Assembly (NCBI RefSeq): GCF_029603155.1
Contig: NZ_JAPMUA010000004.1
Coordinates: forward strand, 62,001 to 126,000
Direction of reading: 5' to 3'
From: Galbibacter pacificus
GTDB taxonomy: Bacteria; Bacteroidota; Bacteroidia; Flavobacteriales; Flavobacteriaceae
DNA length: 64,000 nucleotides
Shown here: positions 1 through 6,642 of the stretch, piece after piece
Layout of the letters: every line of letters starts with the position of its first letter
How positions within the stretch are numbered: the first letter of the stretch is position 1
Made by a program: the position numbers and the translations under genes
Notes under the pieces: generated by a model
Seen by the model: only the letters and a program-made list of their open reading frames with translations
Told to the model about the DNA's origin: nothing
Databases searched by the model: none

Positions 1-1047
1 TCCGGCAGTAGAAATACTTTCTAACTGAAGTGCATTGGTAAGTATTAATGTTAGAATTGCAGTAATAAACAGCCCGACAGGCTGGTTCCAAAAAGTACTT
101 GTAAGTTCATGTGGCAATTCGTCGTCCTCGGCAATCTCATAACTTACCCTGCTCCCCCCGTACAAAGTTGCATTAATTGCCGAAAAAGTAGAAATAAGGG
201 CCGCAATAGTAATAATAGTAAACCCAATATTTCCCAGCATGGGCTTGGCGGCTTCTGCCAAAACATAATCTTGGGCTTCGGCTATTTTGGAAAACGGCAA
301 GGAACCCACAGTAACAACAGCAATAACGATGTAAAGCAGAATAACAAAAAGAACAGCGTAAAGATACGCTCGGGGAACATTCCTTTTGGGGTCCTTCATG
401 TCCGGCACAGAATTGGCTATAAGCTCAAAACCCTCATAGGCCACAAAAATTACCATTCCTCCCGTAAGCAATTTTATGGGCTTTTCCCAATTGGCAATTG
501 CCAATTGCTGTAGATTAGAGCTGTCTTTTAATCCATATAGCCCAACAAATACAAACCCAATAAGAATAATTAGTTTAATTATAACTGCATAATCTTCTAT
601 TTTCCCCACTACTTTTATACTGTAATAATTAATTACAGTTGCAAACACAACAATTAAACTGGAATATATATGCGTGTCCAGAGAAACGTTTCCAGTAATT
701 TCCCATAAATTTGGAGCATACGAACCAAATGCAGAAGCATATAAGGCAAGCATAATAATGTAACTCACCCACAACAGATTATTAATCCCACCGCTAAATG
801 TAGTTTTTCCAAAACCTTGATTGATAAATTTTACAGTCCCTCCACGGTCTGGATACGCCAACGATAATTTTACGTAACTATATGATGTAACCAAGGCAAT
901 TGTACCGGCAATTAAAAAGGCTATGGGTGTACCTCCCTGGGCCAGCGAAACTGCCAAGCCCAGAACAGCAAAAATGCCTCCACCAACCATTCCTCCTATG
1001 CCTATGGAAACAGCCTCTTTTAAACCAATTTTTCCATTTGTTGCCAT
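1..1047 (-). CDS. APC-superfamily amino acid permease (partial, C-terminus outside window)
   Basis: This is an inner-membrane amino acid or polyamine transporter of the APC superfamily. Only the first 349 codons are in the window, and the frame stays open to base 1. The ATG at 1045-1047 starts a protein whose first helix carries the glycine-rich segment GGMVGGGIFAVLG, which in this family unwinds to bind substrate. Near residue 200 it has AYEGFELIAN, typical of the sixth helix. Long hydrophobic stretches alternate with short charged loops throughout. The gene begins 10 nt after the YdjC-like deacetylase gene and is the last visible member of a three-gene operon. The substrate cannot be told from sequence. 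Confidence 0.88.
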   Translation of the reverse strand, partial: MATNGKIGLKEAVSIGIGGMVGGGIFAVLGLAVSLAQGGTPIAFLIAGTIALVTSYSYVKLSLAYPDRGGTVKFINQGFGKTTFSGGINNLLWVSYIIMLALYASAFGSYAPNLWEITGNVSLDTHIYSSLIVVFATVINYYSIKVVGKIEDYAVIIKLIILIGFVFVGLYGLKDSSNLQQLAIANWEKPIKLLTGGMVIFVAYEGFELIANSVPDMKDPKRNVPRAYLYAVLFVILLYIVIAVVTVGSLPFSKIAEAQDYVLAEAAKPMLGNIGFTIITIAALISTFSAINATLYGGSRVSYEIAEDDELPHELTSTFWNQPVGLFITAILTLILTNALQLESISTAG

Positions 1048-1057
1048 TGCTACGGTT

Positions 1058-1930
1058 TTAATCTTTATGAAGAATTGCCTTAAGGTTGCTCCATGTAATT
1101 AATTTGATGTTATATTTTTCGATTAAATTTTTTGTACGGTTACTTGTAAAATAATCCAAATCGCATTGCCGCCATGCTGCTCCAAAATTGGGATGGTCGA
1201 TAGCCACCCCCTGCATTTCCGCATCATCATAAGCCGGATGAATCAAAATTATATTGAAGCCTTCTTTTAAATTTTTCAACGACCAATCGTAATAAGCTGC
1301 GAGCCCCTCGCCTTCAAACCATTTCCACTCCCCCGTAAATACATTGTCTATGGTAAAGTCTGTTTCCCGGAGGTATTGTTCGGTATCCATTTTAAAATCG
1401 TTCAACAATTGCCTGCTTAAAAAAATGGGGATTTTAAACAGTTTGCCCACTTCCCGGTAAACCTGAATGATTCCTTTGGTTAAACCGGTTGTAAACATAT
1501 GCGAATCCAGATGTGTTGGCTGTATTCCCCATGAAAGTGCTCGTTCTACTTGGGCAATCAATTCTTTTTTAACTTCCTCTGGGTTTGCATTTTCTTTCAT
1601 CATGGCACGTTTTGGGTAAAAATGCCCATTGCCATCCACCAAACTCGGAACTTCGTTTGCGGGCAACACCGGACCAAATTTGTAATGCTTCCATTCGCAT
1701 GTAAGCGTTAGGTGGATTCCGCAATCAAAAGCTGGGTTTTCTTTGGCAAAAGTAGCCATTTCGTATGCCCACGGGCAGGGCACCATAATGCTATATGAAT
1801 TAACAATGCCCTCCTTCAGTGCTTTTTTTGTTGCCCTGTTCTCGGCATAGCATAACCCTGCATCATCTGCATGGATAATAAGTAATTTATCTGTTGGTGT
1901 ATATCCGAGTTTCTCGAGAAGATTGTGCAT
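1058..1930 (-). CDS. ChbG/YdjC-family carbohydrate deacetylase
   Basis: This is a metal-dependent deacetylase of the ChbG/YdjC (HpnK-like) family, whose members remove N-acetyl groups from amino sugars. The 290-residue length is normal. Family signatures are visible: IHADDAG near residue 20 (metal-binding Asp pair), HLTLTCEW near 73, THLDSHM near 140 and IHPAY near 230. No signal peptide is seen, so it should be cytoplasmic. It lies between an isomerase-like gene (12 nt upstream) and a permease (10 nt downstream), which suggests uptake and catabolism of a modified sugar or related compound. The actual substrate is unknown. Confidence 0.88.
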   Translation of the reverse strand: MHNLLEKLGYTPTDKLLIIHADDAGLCYAENRATKKALKEGIVNSYSIMVPCPWAYEMATFAKENPAFDCGIHLTLTCEWKHYKFGPVLPANEVPSLVDGNGHFYPKRAMMKENANPEEVKKELIAQVERALSWGIQPTHLDSHMFTTGLTKGIIQVYREVGKLFKIPIFLSRQLLNDFKMDTEQYLRETDFTIDNVFTGEWKWFEGEGLAAYYDWSLKNLKEGFNIILIHPAYDDAEMQGVAIDHPNFGAAWRQCDLDYFTSNRTKNLIEKYNIKLITWSNLKAILHKD

Positions 1931-1942
1931 AAGCTAAATTCA

Positions 1943-2863
1943 TTAAAAATTATCTACTTCTTGATATGCTTTTATAACCGCCAGTTCTCCTTCTTTTCCA
2001 GATTGGGAATTTCCATGTTCCATGCCCAAAATTCCATTAAATCTCCGACCATGAATATATTTGAATATATTTTTGTAGTTAATCTCGCCCGTTGTTGGCT
2101 CTTTGCGCCCGGGGTTATCGCCCATTTGAAAATATGCAATTTCATCCCAGCTGGCTTCAATATTCGGAATAAGATTTCCCTCGGTAATTTGTTGGTGGTA
2201 AATGTCGAATAGAATTTTACAAGAAGGTGAGCCAACGGCTTTACAGATTTCGAAAGCTTGTGCCGATTTTTTCAAAAACAACCCCGGATGATCTCTAAAA
2301 TTTAGCGGTTCGAGCACCATGGTTATTCCATGAGGCTCTAAAATGGCTGCGGCCTGTTTAAGCGATTCCACCACATTGGCCGTTTGGTAACCGTGCTCTA
2401 AGTGTAGATCCACAAAGCCAGGAACAACGGTTGTCCATTTCGCATTTATCCTTTTAGCCACTTCTACCGAGGCTTCTATTTCTTTTAAAAATTCGTCACG
2501 ATACTCTTTTTTCCCACTGGTAAGGTTGGGCTCTTTCCAGTAAATGGTATGTGCCACAAAAACGCCCATTTCCATGCCACGGTCCTGCATGACCTTGGCC
2601 ATTGCCTCTTGTTCGGCTACTGGACGTTTGCGCATCTCATTATCTTCAAAGGCCGTAAAACCTTGGTCGGCCATAAAATTTAATTGATCCAGTACATTCT
2701 CGCCGGCCAGATTTTTAAACATCCCGATATGGGGCGCATATTTTAATTGGTAAGGATACTTTTTGGCTTTCCCAAGATTTGAAAAAGCAAAGGCTCCGGT
2801 AGGTAATACCGAAGCCCCAACACTTGTTGCTATTGTATTTTGAAGAAATTTTCTTCGCTGCAT
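1943..2863 (-). CDS. Hydroxypyruvate isomerase-like TIM-barrel protein with Tat-type signal
   Basis: This is a sugar phosphate isomerase/epimerase-fold (AP endonuclease family 2) protein resembling hydroxypyruvate isomerase. The N-terminus MQRRKFLQNT plus a hydrophobic stretch ending in FAF looks like a Tat signal, so export is likely. Barrel metal-site motifs are visible: LEPLN near residue 160, ILFDIYHQQ near 193, FQMGDNPGR near 221 and GMEHGNS near 260. These are the Glu/Asp/His/Glu ligands expected in the family. It is the first gene of the operon with the YdjC-like deacetylase and the permease. An exported isomerase-like protein may act on a periplasmic sugar, but this is inference. Confidence 0.82.
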   Translation of the reverse strand: MQRRKFLQNTIATSVGASVLPTGAFAFSNLGKAKKYPYQLKYAPHIGMFKNLAGENVLDQLNFMADQGFTAFEDNEMRKRPVAEQEAMAKVMQDRGMEMGVFVAHTIYWKEPNLTSGKKEYRDEFLKEIEASVEVAKRINAKWTTVVPGFVDLHLEHGYQTANVVESLKQAAAILEPHGITMVLEPLNFRDHPGLFLKKSAQAFEICKAVGSPSCKILFDIYHQQITEGNLIPNIEASWDEIAYFQMGDNPGRKEPTTGEINYKNIFKYIHGRRFNGILGMEHGNSQSGKEGELAVIKAYQEVDNF

Positions 2864-2925
2864 GATTAAGGATTTTAAATAATAAAGGTTGAATATACAA
2901 AAAATCCCGAATGCAACCTTTCTTG

Positions 2926-3402
2926 TTAATCCCGGCTTATCGCTAAAATTTCGAACTTCATTGTCCCGTTTGGTACTTTAACCTCAGCAGTTTCGCCAAC
3001 CGACTTTCCCAACAAGCCTTTCCCGATAGGGGAACTTACCGATATTTTCCCCGATTTTAAATCGGCTTCACTTTCGGCTACCAATTTATAGGTCATCTGC
3101 ATGCCATTGGTCTGGTTCTTTATTTTAACCGTAGACAAGACCAATACTTTTGATGTATCCAATTGCGACTCATCTATCACTCTGGCATTGGCCAAGGTTT
3201 CCTCCAATTTGGAAATACGCATCTCTAACAAGCCTTGTGCTTCTTTGGCCGCATCGTATTCTGCATTTTCAGACAAATCTCCTTTATCTCTGGCTTCTGC
3301 AATGGCCTGCGAAGCTTTTGGGCGTTCTATACTTTTAAGTTGCTCTAATTCTGCTCTTAATTTTTTTATTCCCTCTTCTGTGTAATAAGATACTTTACTC
3401 AT
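2926..3402 (-). CDS. greA: Transcription elongation factor GreA
   Basis: GreA rescues backtracked RNA polymerase by stimulating cleavage of the nascent transcript. At 158 residues it has the standard length. Residues 1-75 form the N-terminal coiled coil with the acidic tip DLSENAEYDAAKEAQ, which enters the secondary channel. The C-terminal FKBP-like domain carries SPIGKGLLGKSVGE. The ATG at 3402 is preceded by a short leader holding a strong hairpin and a TATATTTG promoter element, listed separately. It is monocistronic and reads away from the lipoprotein gene at 3519. Confidence 0.97.
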   Translation of the reverse strand: MSKVSYYTEEGIKKLRAELEQLKSIERPKASQAIAEARDKGDLSENAEYDAAKEAQGLLEMRISKLEETLANARVIDESQLDTSKVLVLSTVKIKNQTNGMQMTYKLVAESEADLKSGKISVSSPIGKGLLGKSVGETAEVKVPNGTMKFEILAISRD

Positions 3403-3419
3403 AACTTCATCGTTTATAA

Positions 3420-3450
3420 ATACAAAAAATCCCCTTTGTCCAAAGAGGAT
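3420..3450 (-). promoter_or_regulatory. Terminator-like hairpin in the greA leader
   Basis: On the minus strand ATCCTCTTTG pairs with CAAAGGGGAT (ten pairs with one G-U, very small loop) and is followed directly by TTTTTT. It lies 18 nt before the greA ATG. No gene ends here on either strand. It looks like an attenuator or a 5' stabilising stem-loop. Because it begins close to the predicted transcription start, termination at this point is uncertain. Confidence 0.5.
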
Positions 3451-3455
3451 TCACA

Positions 3456-3463
3456 CAAATATA
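3456..3463 (-). promoter_or_regulatory. Bacteroidota -7 promoter element for greA
   Basis: TATATTTG on the minus strand matches the TAnnTTTG consensus exactly. No good TTTG lies 19 nt upstream, so only the -7 half is supported. The predicted start is near 3450, at the edge of the leader hairpin. Confidence 0.4.
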
Positions 3464-3518
3464 CAAAATTTTAATCAACGTTGAATTTATTGTAAATTGC
3501 CAAACATATTTTTTTTAG

Positions 3519-3959
3519 ATGAAACACCTTTTATATTTTGTTTTTGCTCTCACATTGTTGACAGCATGCAGCAGCGACGATTCTTTTGACAACAATCCGT
3601 ATTTGGCCGAGCCCAGTTTTAGCTACAATATCAATTTAAATTTGCCCAAATATGCCGGTTTGGCAAACCCGGGATCTGCGGTGTTTGTAAACGAGCCCAA
3701 TGTGGGTATTAAAGGCGTGTTTGTATATCACTACGGAAGCGGTTCTTACTTGGCATGGGAAGCCAGTTGCCCAAACCATGCACCCAGCAATTGCTCAACA
3801 ATGGAACTTAACACTCCATTGGTGGAGTGTAATTGCGAAGGATATACCTATGAATTGCTAACCGGAAGTATTACCGAATACGATGGCGAGGATAAAGTAT
3901 ATCCGTTACAAGCGTATCGTGTTTCTGCTAACGGGAGCAATATCAGAATATATAACTAA
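3519..3959 (+). CDS. Rieske-like lipoprotein with incomplete cluster ligands
   Basis: A small lipoprotein of 146 residues. The signal peptide ends in LLTAC, so Cys17 is the probable lipidation site. The central part has the layout of a Rieske [2Fe-2S] domain: ASCPNHAPSNC near residue 85 and VECNCEGYTYELLTG near 108. A true Rieske site is C-x-H plus C-x-x-H. Here the first motif has an extra residue and the second has Glu where His is expected, so a normal cluster is unlikely. It is followed 7 nt later by a deoxyribonucleotidase gene. Function is unknown. Confidence 0.7.
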   Translation: MKHLLYFVFALTLLTACSSDDSFDNNPYLAEPSFSYNINLNLPKYAGLANPGSAVFVNEPNVGIKGVFVYHYGSGSYLAWEASCPNHAPSNCSTMELNTPLVECNCEGYTYELLTGSITEYDGEDKVYPLQAYRVSANGSNIRIYN

Positions 3960-3966
3960 TACAACC

Positions 3967-4482
3967 ATGCCCAAAAGACTTTTAATAGATATGGACGGCG
4001 TTTTGGCCGACACATACCTGCAATTTTTTCGTTTGGAAGCTACCGTTACCGGAAAGCAAGTCTTACATAATGACATTATCGGTCTTGCTGAAGGCGATGC
4101 TTTTCCGAATTACAAAAAATACATCCATAACGACGGCTTCTTTCGTGATGCCCCGGTAATTGATGATGCCGTTGAGGTGATGGAAAAGCTCAATAAAATT
4201 TATGAGATATTTATTGTCTCTTCGGCAATGGAGTTTCCCAATAGTTTGCGCGAAAAATACGATTGGCTACAAGAACACTTTCCTTTTTTGCATTGGAAGC
4301 AAATTATTCTTTGTGGCTCCAAAATCCCTGTTCAGGGCGATATTTTAATAGACGACCATTTTAAAAACCTCGATCCATTTCAAGGAAAAACACTGTTGTT
4401 TACGCAACCTCACAATATGGGGCGCGACAATGGCCATTATCGCGTTGATAACTGGCGGGAGATTGAAGGAGTGTTGTTGTAA
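3967..4482 (+). CDS. 5'(3')-deoxyribonucleotidase (NT5C family)
   Basis: A HAD-superfamily phosphatase predicted to dephosphorylate deoxynucleoside monophosphates. The HAD motif I DMDGVLAD is at residues 8-15, with both nucleophile and acid Asp present. Motif II is at IVSSAMEFP near residue 88, and the motif III acidic pair is at ILIDDHFKN near 127. The ATG at 3967 is chosen because it puts motif I at the usual distance from the N-terminus. The frame is open further upstream but would overlap the lipoprotein gene. At 171 residues it is the usual size for bacterial NT5C proteins, and it is probably co-transcribed with the lipoprotein gene. Confidence 0.88.
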   Translation: MPKRLLIDMDGVLADTYLQFFRLEATVTGKQVLHNDIIGLAEGDAFPNYKKYIHNDGFFRDAPVIDDAVEVMEKLNKIYEIFIVSSAMEFPNSLREKYDWLQEHFPFLHWKQIILCGSKIPVQGDILIDDHFKNLDPFQGKTLLFTQPHNMGRDNGHYRVDNWREIEGVLL

Positions 4483-4521
4483 AAAAATCTTACAGGTTTT
4501 AAAACCTACAAAACTGATATT

Positions 4522-5268
4522 TTATTTTTTTTCACTTTCCCAATCTTTTAACCGGTCAAGATACAAATACGACTCCACAAATTCCCTGTGGGCTTTGCTT
4601 GTCATTTTTTCAACCAATTCCAAAGACGAAATATAAGTAGCCAAATTCCCGTTGGAAGAAGAAAACTTTCCATCTTCTACAAAACTCACCAACGAATCGT
4701 TTTGAACCAGCAATTCAGGATAATCTTTTTGTAGTTGTTTTCCCCCGCCAATGTAGGTTACAATTTTTTTACCTTTGGCAATTCCCGATGCCCCAATTAA
4801 TTGAGCTCCGGCACAATTGCTTACCGTATATTTGGTCTCTTTGTTTCTGTTTTTTACAAACGCTACAATTTTATCGTTTCTAACGGTGCTCCACATATCG
4901 TAAGCACTTGGTACAAACAATACGTCAAGCTTTGGTGCATTTTCAAAGGTATAATCGGGAACCACTACCAATCCTTCCTCGGTTTTTACCGGATTTAAGT
5001 TTTCGGCTATGGTAACAACGTTAAAAAGCTTATCGCCCGCTTCGGTATGTTTGGAAAAAACGTCCATGGGTGCCGTAACTTCGGTCATTAAAACCCCATT
5101 GTACAATAACAGGCCTATTGTTGGCAATGCTTCATCAAATGCAACGGAGTTTTCACTGTTTTCTTCTTTATTGGTGGTTATGTTATTTTCTTTTTGATTT
5201 TTGCCTGCTTCGGTATTACAACCAGAAAGTAGCAACGTTATTAAAATTACAATGCCTTTTATCTTCAT
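4522..5268 (-). CDS. DJ-1/PfpI-domain lipoprotein
   Basis: A 248-residue protein with a lipoprotein signal (LLLSGC, Cys17), an acidic Asn-rich linker, then a DJ-1/PfpI (class I glutamine amidotransferase-like) domain. The nucleophile-elbow cysteine is in SNCAGAQLIG near residue 150. The domain most resembles the amidotransferase-like half of GlxA-type AraC regulators, but no DNA-binding half is present. It starts 6 nt after the AhpD-like gene, so the two are translated together. A membrane-anchored DJ-1 domain may act in envelope stress or glyoxal detoxification, but this is inference. Confidence 0.83.
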   Translation of the reverse strand: MKIKGIVILITLLLSGCNTEAGKNQKENNITTNKEENSENSVAFDEALPTIGLLLYNGVLMTEVTAPMDVFSKHTEAGDKLFNVVTIAENLNPVKTEEGLVVVPDYTFENAPKLDVLFVPSAYDMWSTVRNDKIVAFVKNRNKETKYTVSNCAGAQLIGASGIAKGKKIVTYIGGGKQLQKDYPELLVQNDSLVSFVEDGKFSSSNGNLATYISSLELVEKMTSKAHREFVESYLYLDRLKDWESEKK

Positions 5269-5274
5269 TTTTAT

Positions 5275-5715
5275 TTATTTTAAAAGTGGTTTATGGGTAC
5301 TTACGGCTATCCTGTTCCACATGTTAATGGCGGTAATTGCCAAGATTATATTTGCCAAATACTTTTCTCCAAATGTAGCAAGTGCCTTTTTGTAGGTTTC
5401 CTTGGTTAATCCCTGTTGATGGATTAACGTGATTTCTTCTGTAATTTCAAGTATCAATTTTTCCTCCTCCGTAAACACATCGGTTTCCCGCCATGCACTA
5501 ATCAATAATAACCTTTGGGCTGTTTCTCCATTTTTTATGGCATCTTTGCTGTGCATATCGATACAAAATGCGCAACCGTTTATGTAGGAGGCATTCATTT
5601 TAATCAGTTCTTTGTGCGTAGGGTTTAAATCGCTTTCACCTAAATACTTTTCAATGGCGTACATGGATTTGTATCCATTTGGCGCTACTTGGTCTATTTG
5701 AATTCTTTTTTCCAT
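5275..5715 (-). CDS. Carboxymuconolactone decarboxylase/AhpD-like protein
   Basis: A 146-residue all-alpha protein of the carboxymuconolactone decarboxylase/AhpD family. GCAFCIDMHSKDA near residue 49 is the AhpD-type CxxC followed by His, which supports a peroxidase or disulfide-reductase role. It lies between a Crp/Fnr regulator (65 nt upstream) and a DJ-1 lipoprotein (6 nt downstream). This grouping fits an oxidative or electrophile stress operon. The physiological substrate is not evident. Confidence 0.88.
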   Translation of the reverse strand: MEKRIQIDQVAPNGYKSMYAIEKYLGESDLNPTHKELIKMNASYINGCAFCIDMHSKDAIKNGETAQRLLLISAWRETDVFTEEEKLILEITEEITLIHQQGLTKETYKKALATFGEKYLANIILAITAINMWNRIAVSTHKPLLK

Positions 5716-5780
5716 GACTTCTGTTTTTATATCTATGGAGCAAAGTTAAGCCCCGGTTTCCACAAAAAACTTAATCTGGT

Positions 5781-6410
5781 TTAAGAAACCTTTTTTGCCC
5801 GAAGCTTGCTTAAATATTCTGGCGTTAAGCCCAAATATGTTGCTATAAGGTATTGTGGCACGCGCTGTACAAATTCGGGAAATTGCTCCCGAAAGCTAAA
5901 GAAAATTTCTTCTTTTGAATAGTTAAAAATATAATACATGCGCTTAACAGAAGCCCCATAGGCAATTTGGTACATCATTCTAAAATACTTTTCCATCTGC
6001 GGATAAGCTTCAAGCAACAAGTCATGATTGTCTGTTTCTATTTCAAGTACTTCTGAATCTTCTACCGCCTGAATGTTAAAGTCGGTATTGGTTTGATGGT
6101 GTAACGCCAAGGCATCGGTAAGCCACCAGTTTTCCAATGCAAACTGTATGGTACGGTCGGCTCCTTTTTCATCTGTAAAAAACATATGAAGGCAACCGCT
6201 CAACACGAAATATTTTGTATTGCACTTGCCACCGGCACGCACGGCAATTTCTTTCTTGCTCAATTTTACCGTATTGAAATAGGAAAGTATGTGCGGAAAA
6301 TCTTTTTCTTCAACCGTAACAAAAGTGTTTAAATGCTTAAAAAACCTATGCGTTATGTTTTCTTCTGAAGGGTTCATGCCTGTAACTGGATTTATAGGAT
6401 TGTTCTTCAA
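5781..6410 (-). CDS. Crp/Fnr-family transcriptional regulator
   Basis: A cyclic-nucleotide-binding-domain regulator of 209 residues. The beta-roll sensor domain covers about residues 30-140, with GGKCNTKYFVLSG and a jelly-roll pattern. The C-terminal helix-turn-helix is PQYLIATYLGLTPEYLSKLR. It is the short Bacteroidota type in which the HTH ends only a few residues before the stop. An internal Met at residue 12 is an alternative start. It heads the minus-strand group with the AhpD-like and DJ-1 lipoprotein genes and probably regulates them. The ligand is unknown. Confidence 0.88.
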   Translation of the reverse strand: MKNNPINPVTGMNPSEENITHRFFKHLNTFVTVEEKDFPHILSYFNTVKLSKKEIAVRAGGKCNTKYFVLSGCLHMFFTDEKGADRTIQFALENWWLTDALALHHQTNTDFNIQAVEDSEVLEIETDNHDLLLEAYPQMEKYFRMMYQIAYGASVKRMYYIFNYSKEEIFFSFREQFPEFVQRVPQYLIATYLGLTPEYLSKLRAKKVS

Positions 6411-6531
6411 AGATACTTGAAATAATGCACATATTCACTTTATGAAATGTCTTGATTGCTTTCAAATTTCATGTTACAAACCCAAAGCTGTACCTTTATA
6501 AACAGGGGGGTGAAAAAGCATAAAATATCCC

Positions 6532-6600
6532 TGTCATACTGAGCCTGTCGATGTATAGTTCACTCAATAACAACATGTCTTCGACAAGCTCAGACTGACA
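6532..6600. repeat. Imperfect inverted repeat (REP-like intergenic element)
   Basis: The left arm is 6532-6553 and the right arm is 6579-6600, 22 nt each with about four mismatches, around a 25-nt centre. The arms read TGTCA..CTGAGC.TGTCGA. The element lies between the Crp-type gene and the end of the TonB-receptor gene. It may also serve as a transcription stop for the receptor mRNA. It resembles short palindromes dispersed through many Flavobacteriaceae genomes, judged from memory of the motif. Confidence 0.6.
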
Positions 6601-6642
6601 TTTGGCCTTGAAAAAAACTTCATAAGTATCCTTTTAGAATTC

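Noticed and set aside
109..513. A 134-codon frame on the plus strand inside the permease gene
   Set aside because: The minus-strand frame gives a clear APC transporter with conserved motifs; the plus frame has none.
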